In this document: positions 55,401 to 61,898 of the stretch, one piece after another
Position numbering within the stretch: position 1 is the stretch's first letter
Layout of the letters: each line of letters opens with the position of its first letter
Source of the DNA: Undaria pinnatifida
Lineage: Eukaryota > Sar > Phaeophyceae > Laminariales > Alariaceae
DNA: 64,000 bases
Direction of reading: 5' to 3'
Assembly (NCBI GenBank): GCA_012845835.1
Contig: JABAKD010000011.1
Coordinates: forward strand, 6,882,381 to 6,946,380
The notes under the pieces: model-generated
Databases searched by the model: none
Seen by the model: the letters and a program-made list of their open reading frames with translations, nothing else
Told to the model about the DNA's origin: nothing
Translations under genes and position numbers: made by a program

Positions 55401-58400
55401 TGATCGCGAAAAAGGGAACTTGCGCGCTGTTGGTATGTTTCGTATTCACCAGGCCGTGTATATACCGTGAGTGTAAAACGTGTATGATATAATCGTGCGG
55501 CGACTGCGTAATGTTTTTAGAAGAAAAAAAAAGGTGTCGCCAACGTTGACCGTGTGCTACCGTTAAGGGTCCCATTGTTGTGCGCACATGGGACAGCAAT
55601 CAGATCCGTCGTTTTACGGCCTGTATTTCATGGGAGAGACCGCTGGTCTGTACGATCCATCTTCAATGGGAGACGGAGCTATCTCTGCTCTATATGATCT
55701 GCATGACGTACATAGATTATGTTACCGGGTTATCTGAACGATCTATATAGAAAAGACGTTTGTTGGGTTGCATCTGTACTGCACAGGCCATGCAAAACGT
55801 GCCATGATGACAGATGTATGATCTATCTATTTAATCGGAGTAACACACACAGCTTGCAAAATATGAGGTTCGACAAAATCTTCGATCTCTTAGCTGGAGT
55901 GTTTTTAATTTTTATAATATGATCTATATGATCTGTGTGATCTAGATCGTGATGTATGATCTCTATGATCTCCTGTAGATCGTGATATATGATCTACATG
56001 GTCTAGATCGTGATGTATGATCTATGTGACCTAGATTGTGATGTATGATCTACATGATCTATATGATCTAGATCGTGATGTGTGTCCGATGTGTGCACTG
56101 TTATTGGGATGATCTTTTGTCTCGCTAAATGCGCGCCCCGAGCAGGAACGCCACGATATCTTGTGAATCCCTTTCGTCTTATATCAAAGTATTGTGCATA
56201 GATCTGCCTAGTCCCATGGAATGGTTATGTTAAAGAATTAGTTGGGTATTAGTCCGTTTGACCAAACGGACTAATACCCCACTAATTCCTTCACAAATGG
56301 CGTCGTCGACAGACCATGGGTTTTTCGGTCGTGGGTTCAAATCCCACCATCCAACATAATAAACTTTTTCAGATTTTCCCCATGTCGAACTTGATAAATA
56401 CTCTCCCCGGTGTACACAGGGAATGAAACGGCTTGGGTACATTGACAGGTCCGCCCGTATATCCGGCCGACCTGCTATCCCGTCGTTTCAGGGGGGGAGA
56501 GTATACTGTTATAAGGCTTAAATTGGGTAAGCTATAGGTTAATCTTTTGCAAGTGGTCAAACGGACTAATACCCCACGAATACCTTAACAGCTATAGTCG
56601 GGATTTATATATAGTCTCGTTTAAAGTATCGATGCGAGTCTACGAGGGAAGAAATAGCTGGAATCTGCTCACGATAAAAACGAAGGCGCGTATACATATA
56701 TATAAAATCCTTCTTTGGTGTCAGGTATTTGGTCAGGAGTTTTTTGTCTCGGCCGAAGTATGCGATTCGCGGAACTGGAATTCTCGGTCGAATATAGCTT
56801 CGTTCGAGCGCCGCCTTTGGGGGGCGGCTCCAACGCCCCTCACCCTGCCGTGTCCGTTCCGCACATCGACTTGCACGCAGACGGATGCTGAGCGAGACAA
56901 GCGAGAAGTTGCAAAAATACCGCATGTCGAGGAGGAATTTCGGAAATTTTGGTTGAATCTTAATGGCTGCAACGCCTGGATGATGTACAAAATTGACATC
57001 ATTTCCAAACGGTACTTGATAATGTTTGGAATTTTTTGCGGTGGCATACTCTCGAGCGTTAGTTTCTTTGCTGTACTTTTTTACTAGTTCGTTTGGTTTC
57101 TTGCTCGGCCTTTATTGTTTTTGTTTCTGCTCATTTTTTCAGTTGGAAATTCAATTTTTTAGTGTGGGTTCACCTAAAACGTGACACAAATTGCCGACGA
57201 TATCCAACAACTTCGTGACACAAATTACCGACGGCAAGACGTTTCGTGACAAAATAACTCCCAAATCATGATATTTTCACGTGACAGAATCTCGAGACAA
57301 AACCAAGCAGGTAGAGCCGTCTCTTCGACCTCTGGCCCTGGCTTTAGCACGGCCGCTGACACTCCAGGCAGCCTCTGCTCTAGGCATGAACGAGTGCGGT
57401 TGATTCGCAGCGAACTATCCCGCTGTGCTCGCTTCTATGTGGCCATTGTCCATGCCATTTCATGTCACCTCCCTTCTGTTTTGAGCTCGTCGTCGTACGG
57501 TTGAGGTACGAGGAAACCCGTACGTACTGGATGAGAACAGCAGTATGTACGACGAGCATGAACGCCAACTGACGACATTGGCAAGCACACAACAGCAGGT
57601 GTAGCAGCAGTAGCCGAAGGGCGAAACTTCTAGCACATACTGCAGCAACTAGCAGCAACCAGAACCATAGCAGATAGCTCGAAGTGCAGTACGAGTGCCG
57701 TTGGCAAGTTTAGTCGTACACGCATCACTCTGTCCAATAGACTATAGTCTATAACAGAATCTCGAGACAAAACCAAGCAGGTAGAAGAGCCGTCTCTTCG
57801 GCCTTTGGCCCTGGCTTTAGCACGGCCGCTGACACTCCAGGCAGCCTCTGCTCTAGGCATGAGCGAGTGCGGTTGATTCGCAGCGAATTATATCCCGCTG
57901 TGCTCGCTTCTATGTGGCCATTGTCCATGCCATTTCATGTCACCTCCCTTCTGTTTTGAGCTCGTCGTCGTACCCTTGAGGTACGCGGAAACCCTTACGT
58001 ACTGGGTGAGAACAGCAGTATGTACGACGAGCATGAACGCCAACTGACGACATTGGCAAACACACAACAGCAGGTGTAGCAGCAGTAGCCGAAGGGCGAA
58101 ACTTCTAGCACATACTGCAGCAACTAATAGCAACCAGAACCACAGCAGATAGCTCAAATTGCTGTACGAGTGCCGTTGGCAAGTTTAGTCGTACACGCAT
58201 CACTCTGTCCAATATATAACAACCGTTTTATGTTCATAATGATGAAGAAAAAAAAACACATTTTCTGCAAGAATGATACGTCGTACGAGCGGACGTTCTG
58301 GTGTGTTGCTGCCGTGAGACCATCGAACACACCGCATGTTTTACCCAAACAAGAGCCAACAAGAGGCAGGGCACAGGGGCCCCCAACACAGAGACACGTG

Positions 58401-61400
58401 ACAACCACGGCCAGCTGTCGATCGCGTAAATGGCCGGTAGTCCGTGCTTCGGTGGGTGTATCGGAAGTCGTTCGAAGTACTGCTGTAGACCGTCGAAAAA
58501 CCACGTGACATCCCGTTCTGGTGGCAGACTCGCCAGTAAACCCCCCCAAAATTATTTTTCTTTTCTTTTTCTTGGCCCCATGCACCCATTTCCTTTCCTT
58601 TCTCTTCTTTGTTTGTTTCTTTTTCACTTGCGTCTGTTGTGTGCATGCGTAGTGATAGATACTACGTGTAATATATACGTGGTAGTATTTCTTGGGTGGC
58701 AAGCGGTATAGTCGGTTTTTCCAGGCGCGAGTAATGAGACGTATGCACCGGTATGGACCTGGCACATCGAAAACTGACTCCCGATTTCACTTTTATATAT
58801 TTCTGGTGGAGGCATGAATTGCGTCAGCTGTGATTTATGCGTGTACCACCTTGGGTTGTTTGTGTTTTTCCCTAGGGTATTCCTCAGCTCCAGAGTGACT
58901 GGAGCCTGTCCTGTGACCACGGACTTGATTATGCGAGTTGATGTGAGAACAACAACAACAACTGAAATATTGCCTGTTTCTTGACCTTTCAGCTGCTTCC
59001 CTGCAAATTTGGTTTTTCTGCCAATACGATTTTGAACCTTTTCGCGATTTTTTCTTCCTTTTTATCTAGTAAGTTGAACTTCCTACCATTTGCCGCTAAT
59101 TTGCCGCCTGTGCATTAGTTGCGGAACGGTCCAGCTTTAGCTTTTCTTTGATTCCCACCATTTGTTTTATACTTGACGAAGCTTCATCGGCTGAGATCTG
59201 GGCTTGGCTCATCAGCTCCACACCGCCAACCACCCCATCGCAGCGCTATAGCTCACAGCAACGAAGCGCCGTGCAGTGCCCTGCGATGCCCTGCGGCTCA
59301 GCTCAGCAGCGCACCGCTAGCTCAGCAGAGCGAAGCGCTATGCTTTGCCGTGCTCTGCCGTCGCGGTGGTTCGTTATTCATGATATCTAAAACTCCGCGT
59401 ACGCTGATATTTAGGTATTTGGCGCTTTATTCTATATCGCGTCAACCATCGTAATATCATACAATATGGGGGAGGGAATGTAATCTCTATGCAAATATCC
59501 TGTTTTGTTTTAATCAATTGTCAGCCGGCCGCCCCGGTGGTCTAGTGGTTTTACCCTCGAATACTACTATTGATAACGCTTGGTTGTCCTTGAGTTCGAC
59601 ACCCACCACGATGAGAATTGCCTTTATTTGCAAAAATGCAAAAAAAAAAGGATCAACTGCTGAGAGCGCCTAGCAGCGTGGGTAGGTACAATTCGACGCG
59701 AGTCGACGAGGGAAGAAAATGCTGGATTCTCCTCGCGGTAAAAATGAAGGCACGTGCCGAAGTGGGGAGGGAGGGGGAGGGCCCGCTATGTGACCCCGGA
59801 TCTGAGTTACTACTGGGAGGGAGCGCGAGAGTGGTGCGGGGATAATAAATGGGATGAAGAAAAAAAAATGTTGCAAAGGTATATTAATATTATTACTACC
59901 AGTAAATAATATGTCAGTCTCTAGGAAATACGCACGGCACTATCAGCAGTCGTCATGGTAGAGACACTCAAGATATTTTGTATTGAGGGGACGCGTCCGA
60001 TTTCGACAACGTGAAAGCACCCACGAAGCAAAGACAGCAGACACACATATTCCGCCTTCCCGAGAAAAAACAGAGAAGAAGCGCTACGCCAACCTCCCGT
60101 ACGAGCAAAGCCACCCCCGCACCTATCTTAGACAACGCCGCCGCAACGAGAGATCGCCCTCCTCTTCTACGTTTTCCTCCTCGCCCGCGACCACGCAGAC
60201 CAATCAATGCGACAGCCTTCACGTAACAAACAAAGCAATCTTCTTCCAAAACCTCGCCGGCTGACATGGCCCCATGTCGACGTTTGATGCAAACCGACTT
60301 TGCATCCTGCCGACTTCGAACCTCCATTGCCACGGGGACAGCAGTACAGTCTCTTCATTAATGCTAAGGCCTCTTTCGTTTCGCCTTGAGGCGACGCAGG
60401 TTCTCAATAATACTCTTTGCGGTATTTTTGTTTGACAGACGCCAACTTTTACTTGACGGCGCATTTAACATAGTGTGTTTCGCCTATCCTTGCCTTCTTT
60501 GTGGTATAATATTACGTTTTTCTTCGGTCAAAGTATGACTTTCAAATTCCCACGTTCGTATTAAACTTTTGGCATTACTTTAAAGTTCAATGCATGCCAA
60601 ATCGGACAGCTACACCTTAAGTTGTCGAAGTGCTGCCCTGCCCTACCCAAAGCATGGGCGCCGGCGAACGCCGGCGCCCATGCGGAGCCCTTGTATACTG
60701 TAGTATTCTTCTGCGGCTTCACCGATCATTTAAAGTAATTATTGGATTAGATGAGGCCTCCTGCCCCGAAGCAGGAGGGTCTCGTCCGGGATGTACCTCC
60801 GCGCTGAGCGCTCAGCGCGGCAGTAATCCTGGAAAAAAAATTACTAATAACAGAAAACTAAAAAGTAAAATAGAATAAAACACGGCACAGAAGCTACTCA
60901 GCACGCAGGATGTCTAGGGTGGTCTGAAGCAGTTTTTGCTTCCTCTTGTTCTTGCCCGTTGGGCGGAGGTTGAAGGCAATGATTGTGGCTCCGGTACTGT
61001 GCCTCGGATAGGCTCAGATAGGCCGGAACCAACAGCTTTGTTCCAATCTCGGATCCATTTGAAGACACCCCTAGTTGCTTCCGCACGGGGCTGAGTGTGG
61101 CAAGGCGCTTGCAGACTTCTCCGGTCCGTAAAGGTTGTAAAACAAGAAACTACTGCATGCATATGCTGGGTGGGTGGGATGGTCAGTATTTCTCCTTTAA
61201 CGTATGTTCTCTGGCGTTGGGTTCGTGAGAAACAGGCACAATGTGGCCTAGATTCTCCAAGTAATTCAGCGGTTCCAAACCATGGAGCCACCTCCGTACC
61301 ATCGATGCCTCATTTTCTGGAGACCCGATTTTACCGTAGTGGGGAGAAGGGGAGAAGAGCCTTCCTAAGTGACCCCGGATCTGAGTCACGTCCAGGGAGG

Positions 61401-61898
61401 GAAAAAGGGAAAGGAAACGTGCGAAGAAAATAGAAGGGATGACAAAAAAAACAACAAAAAAAAGAGCCGGCTGTCGGTTGAGATTCGGAACTCTTCGCGC
61501 GAGGAGCCTCATAATGTTAATTTTAGCCCCCAACCCCCCCCCTCATTTATTGTAGCACGCGTCTGCGTCGTTTTTTTTTTTGGAAATCATTGGATTGGGG
61601 TAGAGCGGAGAATACCCTGCTGTGACGCCCGTCGGCCTTTTCTTGCATTCGTTCCTCGCTGATTTTTTCATCTTCTTTTTCTCCTGTTTATTCCGTCGTG
61701 CTCTTGTTCTTGCTGTTTTTTTTTTTCCCAACCAACGACAGCATCCATGAGGTCATCTCTCACCTGGCGTACACCCATATCGTGCTGGAAGGGCCCATGG
61801 TCTCGATAAACCGCCAGCTATCCCCGGACCACCCCATCAACAAGCTGCTTCGGGCCCACCTCCAAGGGACCGCCGCGATCAACCTCGGGGCACAGAAC
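31188..61898 (+). CDS. Lipoxygenase gene, plastid-targeted, 5' part, at least 11 exons, runs past the window
   Basis: The exons are 31188-31501, 32484-32561, 35036-35139, 38009-38127, 44878-45038, 47342-47450, 51418-51452, 51938-52009, 54284-54400, 55179-55273 and 61742-61898, about 1361 nt. Lipoxygenases insert O2 into polyunsaturated fatty acids using a non-haem iron. Exon 11 carries the full five-His signature, and exons 8 to 10 match the preceding conserved blocks (L-F-V-V-D, P-I-K-A-I-G-I-Q, W-E-I-A-K). The presequence suggests plastid import, where galactolipid-derived fatty acids would be substrates for oxylipin synthesis. All joins from exon 2 onward agree in phase, except for one surplus base inside exon 5. 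The exon 1 to exon 2 join is off by one. The last third (third His ligand, Asn, terminal Ile) is not in the window. Confidence 0.88.
32130..32412. repeat. 27-bp minisatellite
   Basis: About ten units based on CGTCGGTAACTGTCTTATCC plus GCYGCTT lie in intron 1. The period is 27, so both strands stay open in translation: the minus strand gives a 9-residue hydrophilic repeat (T-D-E-A-A-D-K-T-V). I treat it as a repeat and not a gene, since no start, splice pattern or conserved flank supports coding. Confidence 0.8.
32484..32561 (+). CDS. Lipoxygenase exon 2
   Basis: This follows an acceptor TATTGCCAG and ends before GTGAGT. It encodes A-L-P-T-A-V-T-D-V-R-G-A-A-E, then S-L-I-V-K-I-V-E. It ends with one base of a codon, which joins cleanly to exon 3. 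The N-terminal region of lipoxygenases is poorly conserved, so the assignment rests on splice borders, phase and position. Confidence 0.62.
32601..32762. mobile_element. hAT-like MITE, copy 2
   Basis: 162 bp from CAAAGATGTCAGGAGACGG to CCGTCTCCTGGCATCTTTG. Flanks CTTGAAAC (32593-32600) and CTTGAAGC (32763-32770) match in seven of eight bases. It lies just 39 bp downstream of exon 2, inside intron 2. Confidence 0.88.
33100..33205 (+). repeat. Short tandem duplication (~51 bp)
   Basis: The unit AGTTCAACCAGCTGACCAAA to GGTATAAAAAAAGCTCG occurs twice in a row in intron 2. A copy of the GGGTTAAGGAGCCCC family fragment follows (33230-33310). Confidence 0.7.
33930..34140. repeat. Dispersed repeat, GTGATTTGGCCA family
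   Basis: The landmarks TACACCCAGCACAACC, GAGGTCTGTTGTCACAGAC, TACGAGGCAAAGATACAC and GTGATTTGGCCATGCAATGC are in the same order as the right arm of the 14990-15335 palindrome. Confidence 0.65.
34325..34605 (-). repeat. Dispersed ~240-bp repeat, copy 2
   Basis: This is the complement of the 16585-16830 unit, from CAGGTCCGCCAATTGAGCAG to TTCAAGGCCGTAC, in intron 2 of the lipoxygenase gene. Confidence 0.6.
35036..35139 (+). CDS. Lipoxygenase exon 3
   Basis: The acceptor is GATTGAACAG. The exon encodes L-M-D-R-E-V-C-L-P-A-D-S-G-D-P-V-A-R-A-E, then E-L-I-Q-Q-Q-Q-I-Y-D-W-S-T-D before GTGAGG. Lipoxygenases commonly have a helix of the form R-x-x-E-L-x-x-x-R-x-x-Y-x-W just before the L-P-G-L-P segment, and this corresponds. 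It ends in phase 0, matching exon 4. Confidence 0.83.
35776..35935. mobile_element. hAT-like MITE, copy 3
   Basis: 160 bp, starting CAAACATGTCAGGAGACCG and ending GACATTTTG. Flanks CTGTGAAG (35768-35775) and CTGTGGAG (35936-35943) match in seven of eight bases. Its ends have diverged more than those of copies 2 and 4, so it is probably older. Confidence 0.85.
36676..36720 (+). repeat. (TA)n microsatellite
   Basis: A run of about ten TA units lies within an AT-rich part of intron 3. The surrounding 35945-36900 shows no gene; short repeated words CCAGT(A/G)CACTG occur at 36340-36400. Confidence 0.6.
36900..37110. repeat. Arm of the inverted-repeat element with telomere-like motif
   Basis: GGGTTAGGGTTAGG at 36918-36931 is followed by CACCTGGTACCAGGTCCCAACCC, words also found at 16165 and 16545, and by GGGTGTATATATTTTTTC as at 17020. 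This looks like another partial copy of the 15480-17195 element in intron 3. Confidence 0.5.
38009..38127 (+). CDS. Lipoxygenase exon 4
   Basis: The acceptor is CGACTTTTCAG. The exon encodes G-I-F-G-D-V-P-F-L-A-G-T-L-P-D-A-E-E, then K-V-V-E-S-L-V-D-L-I-A-G-T-I before GTGCGT. Bacterial and algal lipoxygenases have a similar G-L-P-x-x-P-x-A-x-x-L-P-x-D-E segment followed by an amphipathic helix, directly after the Y-x-W helix of exon 3. Start phase 0 fits exon 3. It ends with two bases of a codon, fitting exon 5. Confidence 0.88.
38785..38885 (+). repeat. GGGTTAAGGAGCCCC dispersed repeat (example copy)
   Basis: This unit reads roughly TTTTCCGACGAT, TTAGGTTAAGGAGCCCC, GTCATTTAGAAACAATTTTCGC, GGTATACCTCTATCGTAGCA. 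Related copies by eye: 31780-31850, 33230-33310, 37595-37680, 39770-39850, 40085-40105, 41850-41960, 43050-43132, 49895-49945, 53785-53875 and 62080-62460. It is concentrated in the lipoxygenase introns and shows no coding potential. Confidence 0.65.
38905..39410. repeat. 57-bp minisatellite
   Basis: About nine units, some shortened, built from GATGCCGAGGTCATGRTGCA, AGATGACCAGGCCATG and TTGTTGTTCGTTGTGTA. The period of 57 is a multiple of three, so the minus strand reads as a 19-residue repeat (M-H-H-D-L-G-I-Y-S-T-N-N). It lies in intron 4. Nothing beyond the open frame argues for translation. Confidence 0.85.
40790..41500. repeat. Dispersed TTTGTCCCC / TACTTGG repeat fragments
   Basis: Fragments with ACCCCTTTTAGAGCCCCC, GTAACTTTTGTCCCC (40790-40860) and their complement GGGGACCAAATTACTTGGAA, GGGAGGGGTTTACGGGCTC (41415-41495) belong to one family. 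It also appears at 17485-17570, 45885-45965, 47940-47990 and 63295-63355. It is non-coding; each copy is about 90 bp. Confidence 0.55.
41500..42900. other. Intron 4 interior, no gene seen
   Basis: Short direct repeats of GAGCAACAAAACTGAGTT are present at 41706-41790. A CCCGACCCGTGAGAT-type repeat at 42530-42720 resembles 17290-17360. No exon-like frame with splice borders was found. Confidence 0.4.
43506..44627. mobile_element. hAT-type DNA transposon with 41-bp subterminal arrays (element 2)
   Basis: The left end is CAAGGGCGTGCTCGGTACGG. The complement of the right end starts CAAGGGTGTGTTAGTTACGG. Flanks GGGATTAC (43498-43505) and GGGATGAC (44628-44635) match in seven of eight bases. Subterminal arrays of the 41-bp unit lie at about 43530-43700 and 44195-44600, in the opposite orientation to element 1. 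The middle (43700-44190) is unique, non-coding and unlike the middle of element 1. It sits in intron 4, 250 bp upstream of exon 5. Confidence 0.85.
44878..45038 (+). CDS. Lipoxygenase exon 5 with EF-hand-like loop, one surplus base
   Basis: After the acceptor GCGTTAG, in the phase set by exon 4, it reads G-K-V-K-G-V-G-V-E-E-V-H-L-A-L-Q-N-L-L, then D-S-I-E-D. One base later in frame it reads I-F-D-G-N-G-D-G-H-I-D-S-P, then Q-R-V-L-Q-A-L-Q-K-V-Y-E-D-E-L before GTAAGT, in the phase exon 6 requires. The length, 161 nt, is one base more than the two neighbours allow, with the switch at about 44948-44955. The Asp-x-Asn-x-Asp-Gly-x-Ile-Asp loop resembles an EF-hand, but position 12 is Leu instead of Glu. 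The extra base is either an assembly error or a real disabling mutation. Confidence 0.75.
45039..47341. other. Intron 5, no further exon seen
   Basis: This holds a copy of the TTACTTG repeat (45885-45965) and a half copy of the palindromic element (46990-47060). Overlapping open frames at 46341-46769 (Ala/Arg-rich) and 46378-46566 have no family resemblance and are bounded by no convincing splice sites. Confidence 0.4.
47342..47450 (+). CDS. Lipoxygenase exon 6
   Basis: The acceptor is GTGGGTCAG and the donor GTAAGG. It encodes A-E-S-L-D-D-Y-N-R-L-H-S-Y-P-M-E-T-P-D, then V-Y-D-F-Q-D-D-D-A-F-A-R-D-R-L-Q. Many lipoxygenases have a L-x-D-Y-x-x-L-F-x-x-x-P-x-P segment followed by W-x-x-D-x-x-F-x-x-Q-R-L-x-G. 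Here F-Q-D-D-D-A-F-A-R-D-R-L-Q-G corresponds to the latter. It ends with one base of the Gly codon, matching exon 7. Confidence 0.88.
48305..48505 (+). repeat. ~65-bp tandem repeat, three diverged units
   Basis: Each unit contains (G)ATCCGTGGGA or GTCCGTGGGG, then TTCATCGG or TTCCACATC, then CTTCCTGGTTTTCTC or similar, in intron 6. The apparent S/V/F-rich frame 48183-48518 is a product of this repeat. Confidence 0.55.
49100..50100. other. Intron 6 interior, no gene seen
   Basis: A plus frame (49206-49430) with G-G-V-L-S-G-Y-T-P-P-H-F-L-P has no recognised similarity and lacks splice borders. GTTACCGGTAAC, a perfect 12-bp palindrome, lies at about 49159-49170, and CTACCGGTAACG at 49392-49403. 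A GGGTTAAGGAGCCCC relative is near 49895. Confidence 0.35.
50173..50313. mobile_element. hAT-like MITE, copy 4
   Basis: 141 bp, starting GAAAGATGTCAGGAGACGG and ending CCGTCTCCTGACATCTTTG. Flanks CCCCTGGC (50165-50172) and CCCCTGGT (50314-50321) match in seven of eight bases. It lies in intron 6. It lacks the CCGCTGGAC stretch found in copies 2 and 3. Confidence 0.87.
51418..51452 (+). CDS. Lipoxygenase exon 7, 35-nt micro-exon
   Basis: The acceptor is CCACTTGCAG and the donor GTGAGC. It completes the Gly codon left by exon 6 and adds Q-H-W-N-P-W-V-L-S-E-K, ending in phase 0 as exon 8 needs. Lipoxygenases have a conserved G-x-N-P-x-x-I/L after R-L-x-G, and N-P-W-V-L fits. Compared with animal and bacterial enzymes, about 15 to 25 residues are missing between here and the start of exon 8, so a further small exon in 51453-51937 may have been missed. 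Confidence 0.65.
51938..52009 (+). CDS. Lipoxygenase exon 8
   Basis: The acceptor is TTTGCCAG and the donor GTAAGA; 24 codons, phase 0 on both sides. It encodes E-L-K-T-K-V-D-S-L-Y-A-A-G-H-L-F-V-V-D-H, then E-L-L-A. The family has x-G-x-L-F-I-V-D-Y/H-E-x-L at this place, the start of the catalytic domain core. Confidence 0.92.
52423..52556 (-). mobile_element. LINE 3'-end fragment with degenerate (GTY)n array
   Basis: CGT, GTT and GCT triplets fill about 52423-52487. They are followed by the complement of the LINE terminus (CATATTAACTCGCATTATC, GTCCGTGTTCACAGGACAGG). Only about 70 bp of LINE sequence remain. It lies in intron 8. Confidence 0.75.
52684..53012 (+). mobile_element. tRNA-derived SINE, copy 1
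   Basis: The head CCCCGGTGGTCTAGTGGTTA carries an RNA polymerase III A box, and TTTGAATCCAATTCCC is a degenerate B box. The body runs through TGCTGAGAGCGCCTAGCAGC, GACGCGAGTCGACGAGG and CCCCGGATCTGAG to AATAAATGGGATGG and an A-rich end. Copy 2 is at 59526-59872. Fragments lie at 56625-56700 and 61340-61445. Confidence 0.85.
53478..53690 (-). repeat. Half copy of the palindromic element
   Basis: This is the complement of the 7860-8105 half: CACTCCAGCTGTGAGATCGA, TTTCGTCGAAACTCA, GTGTGTGATACTTCGGTCGC, GGCGACTCCCCTTGAGCTGC, CCAATCTGTGCGCGGAAAG. It lies in intron 8. Confidence 0.7.
53893..53950 (+). repeat. 9-bp minisatellite (CTGAATGAT)n
   Basis: Six nearly perfect units of CTGAATGAT lie in intron 8, directly after a copy of the GGGTTAAGGAGCCCC-type repeat (53785-53875). 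Confidence 0.85.
54284..54400 (+). CDS. Lipoxygenase exon 9
   Basis: The acceptor is GTCGTGTACAG and the donor GTGAAA; 39 codons in phase 0. It encodes G-K-T-T-A-S-V-D-G-Y-Q-K-F-L-A-P-C-V-A-M, then F-E-Y-V-Q-E-D-Q-G-L-L-P-I-K-A-I-G-I-Q. This equals the family block Y-x-A-A-P-x-x-L-F-Y...G-x-L-x-P-I-A-I-Q-L, with the final L supplied by exon 10. Confidence 0.92.
54706..54838 (+). repeat. GTT / CATTAT microsatellite
   Basis: GTTGTTGTT is followed by about sixteen ATCATT-, ACCATT- or GTCATT-type hexamers in intron 9. All six frames stay open over it, which explains several long but meaningless frames. Confidence 0.85.
55179..55273 (+). CDS. Lipoxygenase exon 10
   Basis: The acceptor is CTCGTCAG and the donor GTAAGC. 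It encodes L-N-Q-G-E-V-A-S-P-I-F-M-P-T-D-G-D-N-W-E, then I-A-K-A-C-F-R-A-A-D-S and two bases of Ile. The family has I-F-x-P-x-D-x-x-x-W-x-L-A-K-x-x-x-R-x-A-D here, directly before the iron-binding helix. It joins exon 11 in phase. Confidence 0.94.
55845..56085. repeat. Palindromic-element fragment and GATCTA-rich tandem stretch
   Basis: About 55845-55915 is a half copy of the palindromic element (CACACACAGCTTGCAAA, TCGACAAAATCTTCGATC). From 55920 to 56085 short units such as ATGATCTATATGATC and TAGATCGTGATGTATGATC alternate. It lies in intron 10. Confidence 0.65.
56228..56590 (+). mobile_element. TRIM-like LTR element, copy C, left end rearranged
   Basis: This is a fossil, non-coding element of the same family as 25862-26243. 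The right terminal repeat is 56507-56590 (84 bp, TGTTATAAGG to CCTTAACA). The inner part has AAATGGCGTCGTCGACAG, GTGGGTTCAAATCCC and the purine tract. The left end is broken and partly inverted, giving a short hairpin. It lies in intron 10. Confidence 0.75.
56605..57280. other. SINE fragment and unassigned intron sequence
   Basis: About 56625-56700 has GCGAGTCTACGAGGGAAG, TGCTCACGATAAAAACGAAGG, matching the middle of the SINE at 52684-53012. The plus frame 56632-57087 runs through it and ends in a hydrophobic stretch; I found no family for it. Confidence 0.45.
57284..57739. repeat. 456-bp tandem duplication, copy 1
   Basis: From ACAGAATCTCGAGACAAAAC to ACTCTGTCCAATA. The second copy starts at 57754, 470 bp away, with only a handful of differences, so the duplication is recent. 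Minus frames in both copies read L-L-L-V-A-A-V-C-A-R-S-F-A-L-R and resemble no known family. Confidence 0.85.
57754..58212. repeat. 456-bp tandem duplication, copy 2
   Basis: This is the second copy of the unit at 57284-57739. A 14-bp spacer with TAGACTATAGTCTATA, a near-palindrome, separates the copies. Confidence 0.85.
58556..58962 (+). mobile_element. LINE 3'-end fragment with (AAC)n tail
   Basis: The pyrimidine-rich part 58556-58625 is followed by ACTTGCGTCTGTTGTG, CGCGAGTAATGAGACGTATG, TGGTGGAGGCATGAATTGCG and GGAGCCTGTCCTGTGACCAC, ending in about five AAC units. Orientation is opposite to the LINE at 27304-29342. It lies in intron 10. Confidence 0.85.
59526..59872 (+). mobile_element. 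tRNA-derived SINE, copy 2
   Basis: The head GCCGCCCCGGTGGTCTAGTG has a good A box, and CCTTGAGTTCGACACCC a near-consensus B box, so this copy preserves the promoter better than copy 1. The body ends AATAAATGGGATGAAG and an A-run. The head resembles a tRNA with a TGGTCTAGTGGTT D-arm, as in Glu or Asp tRNAs. Confidence 0.88.
60652..60820. other. Cluster of three perfect hairpins
   Basis: Hairpin 1 (60652-60683) has a 15-bp perfect stem GCATGGGCGCCGGCG with a 2-base AA loop. Hairpin 2 has the stem CCTCCTGC at 60757-60764 and GCAGGAGG at 60771-60778. Hairpin 3 is a perfect 22-bp palindrome at 60799-60820 centred on GAGCGCTC. All three lie within 170 bp in intron 10, with GC-rich stems in an otherwise mixed sequence. 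Confidence 0.8.
61340..61445 (+). repeat. SINE 3'-end fragment
   Basis: GTGGGGAGAAGGGGAGAAGAG, GTGACCCCGGATCTGAGTCA and AGAAGGGATGA match the end of the SINEs at 52684 and 59526. The head is absent. Confidence 0.65.
61742..61898 (+). CDS. Lipoxygenase exon 11: iron-binding signature
   Basis: The acceptor is AACGACAG and the donor GTGAGA. It encodes H-E-V-I-S-H-L-A-Y-T-H-I-V-L-E-G-P, then N-R-Q-L-S-P-D-H-P-I-N-K-L-L-R-A-H and T-A-A-I-N-L-G-A-Q-N. The five His are spaced 4, 4, 17 and 8 residues apart, exactly the lipoxygenase signature. The second and third His (codons 61761-61763 and 61776-61778) are the first two iron ligands. All five are intact, so there is no sign of decay in this exon. 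The exon ends in phase 0, and the next exon is outside the window. Confidence 0.96.

Noticed and set aside
57380-58157. Paired genes encoding L-L-L-V-A-A-V-C-A-R-S-F-A-L-R proteins
   Set aside because: Both frames lie in the two copies of one tandem duplication, have no recognisable domain and lack codon or splice support.
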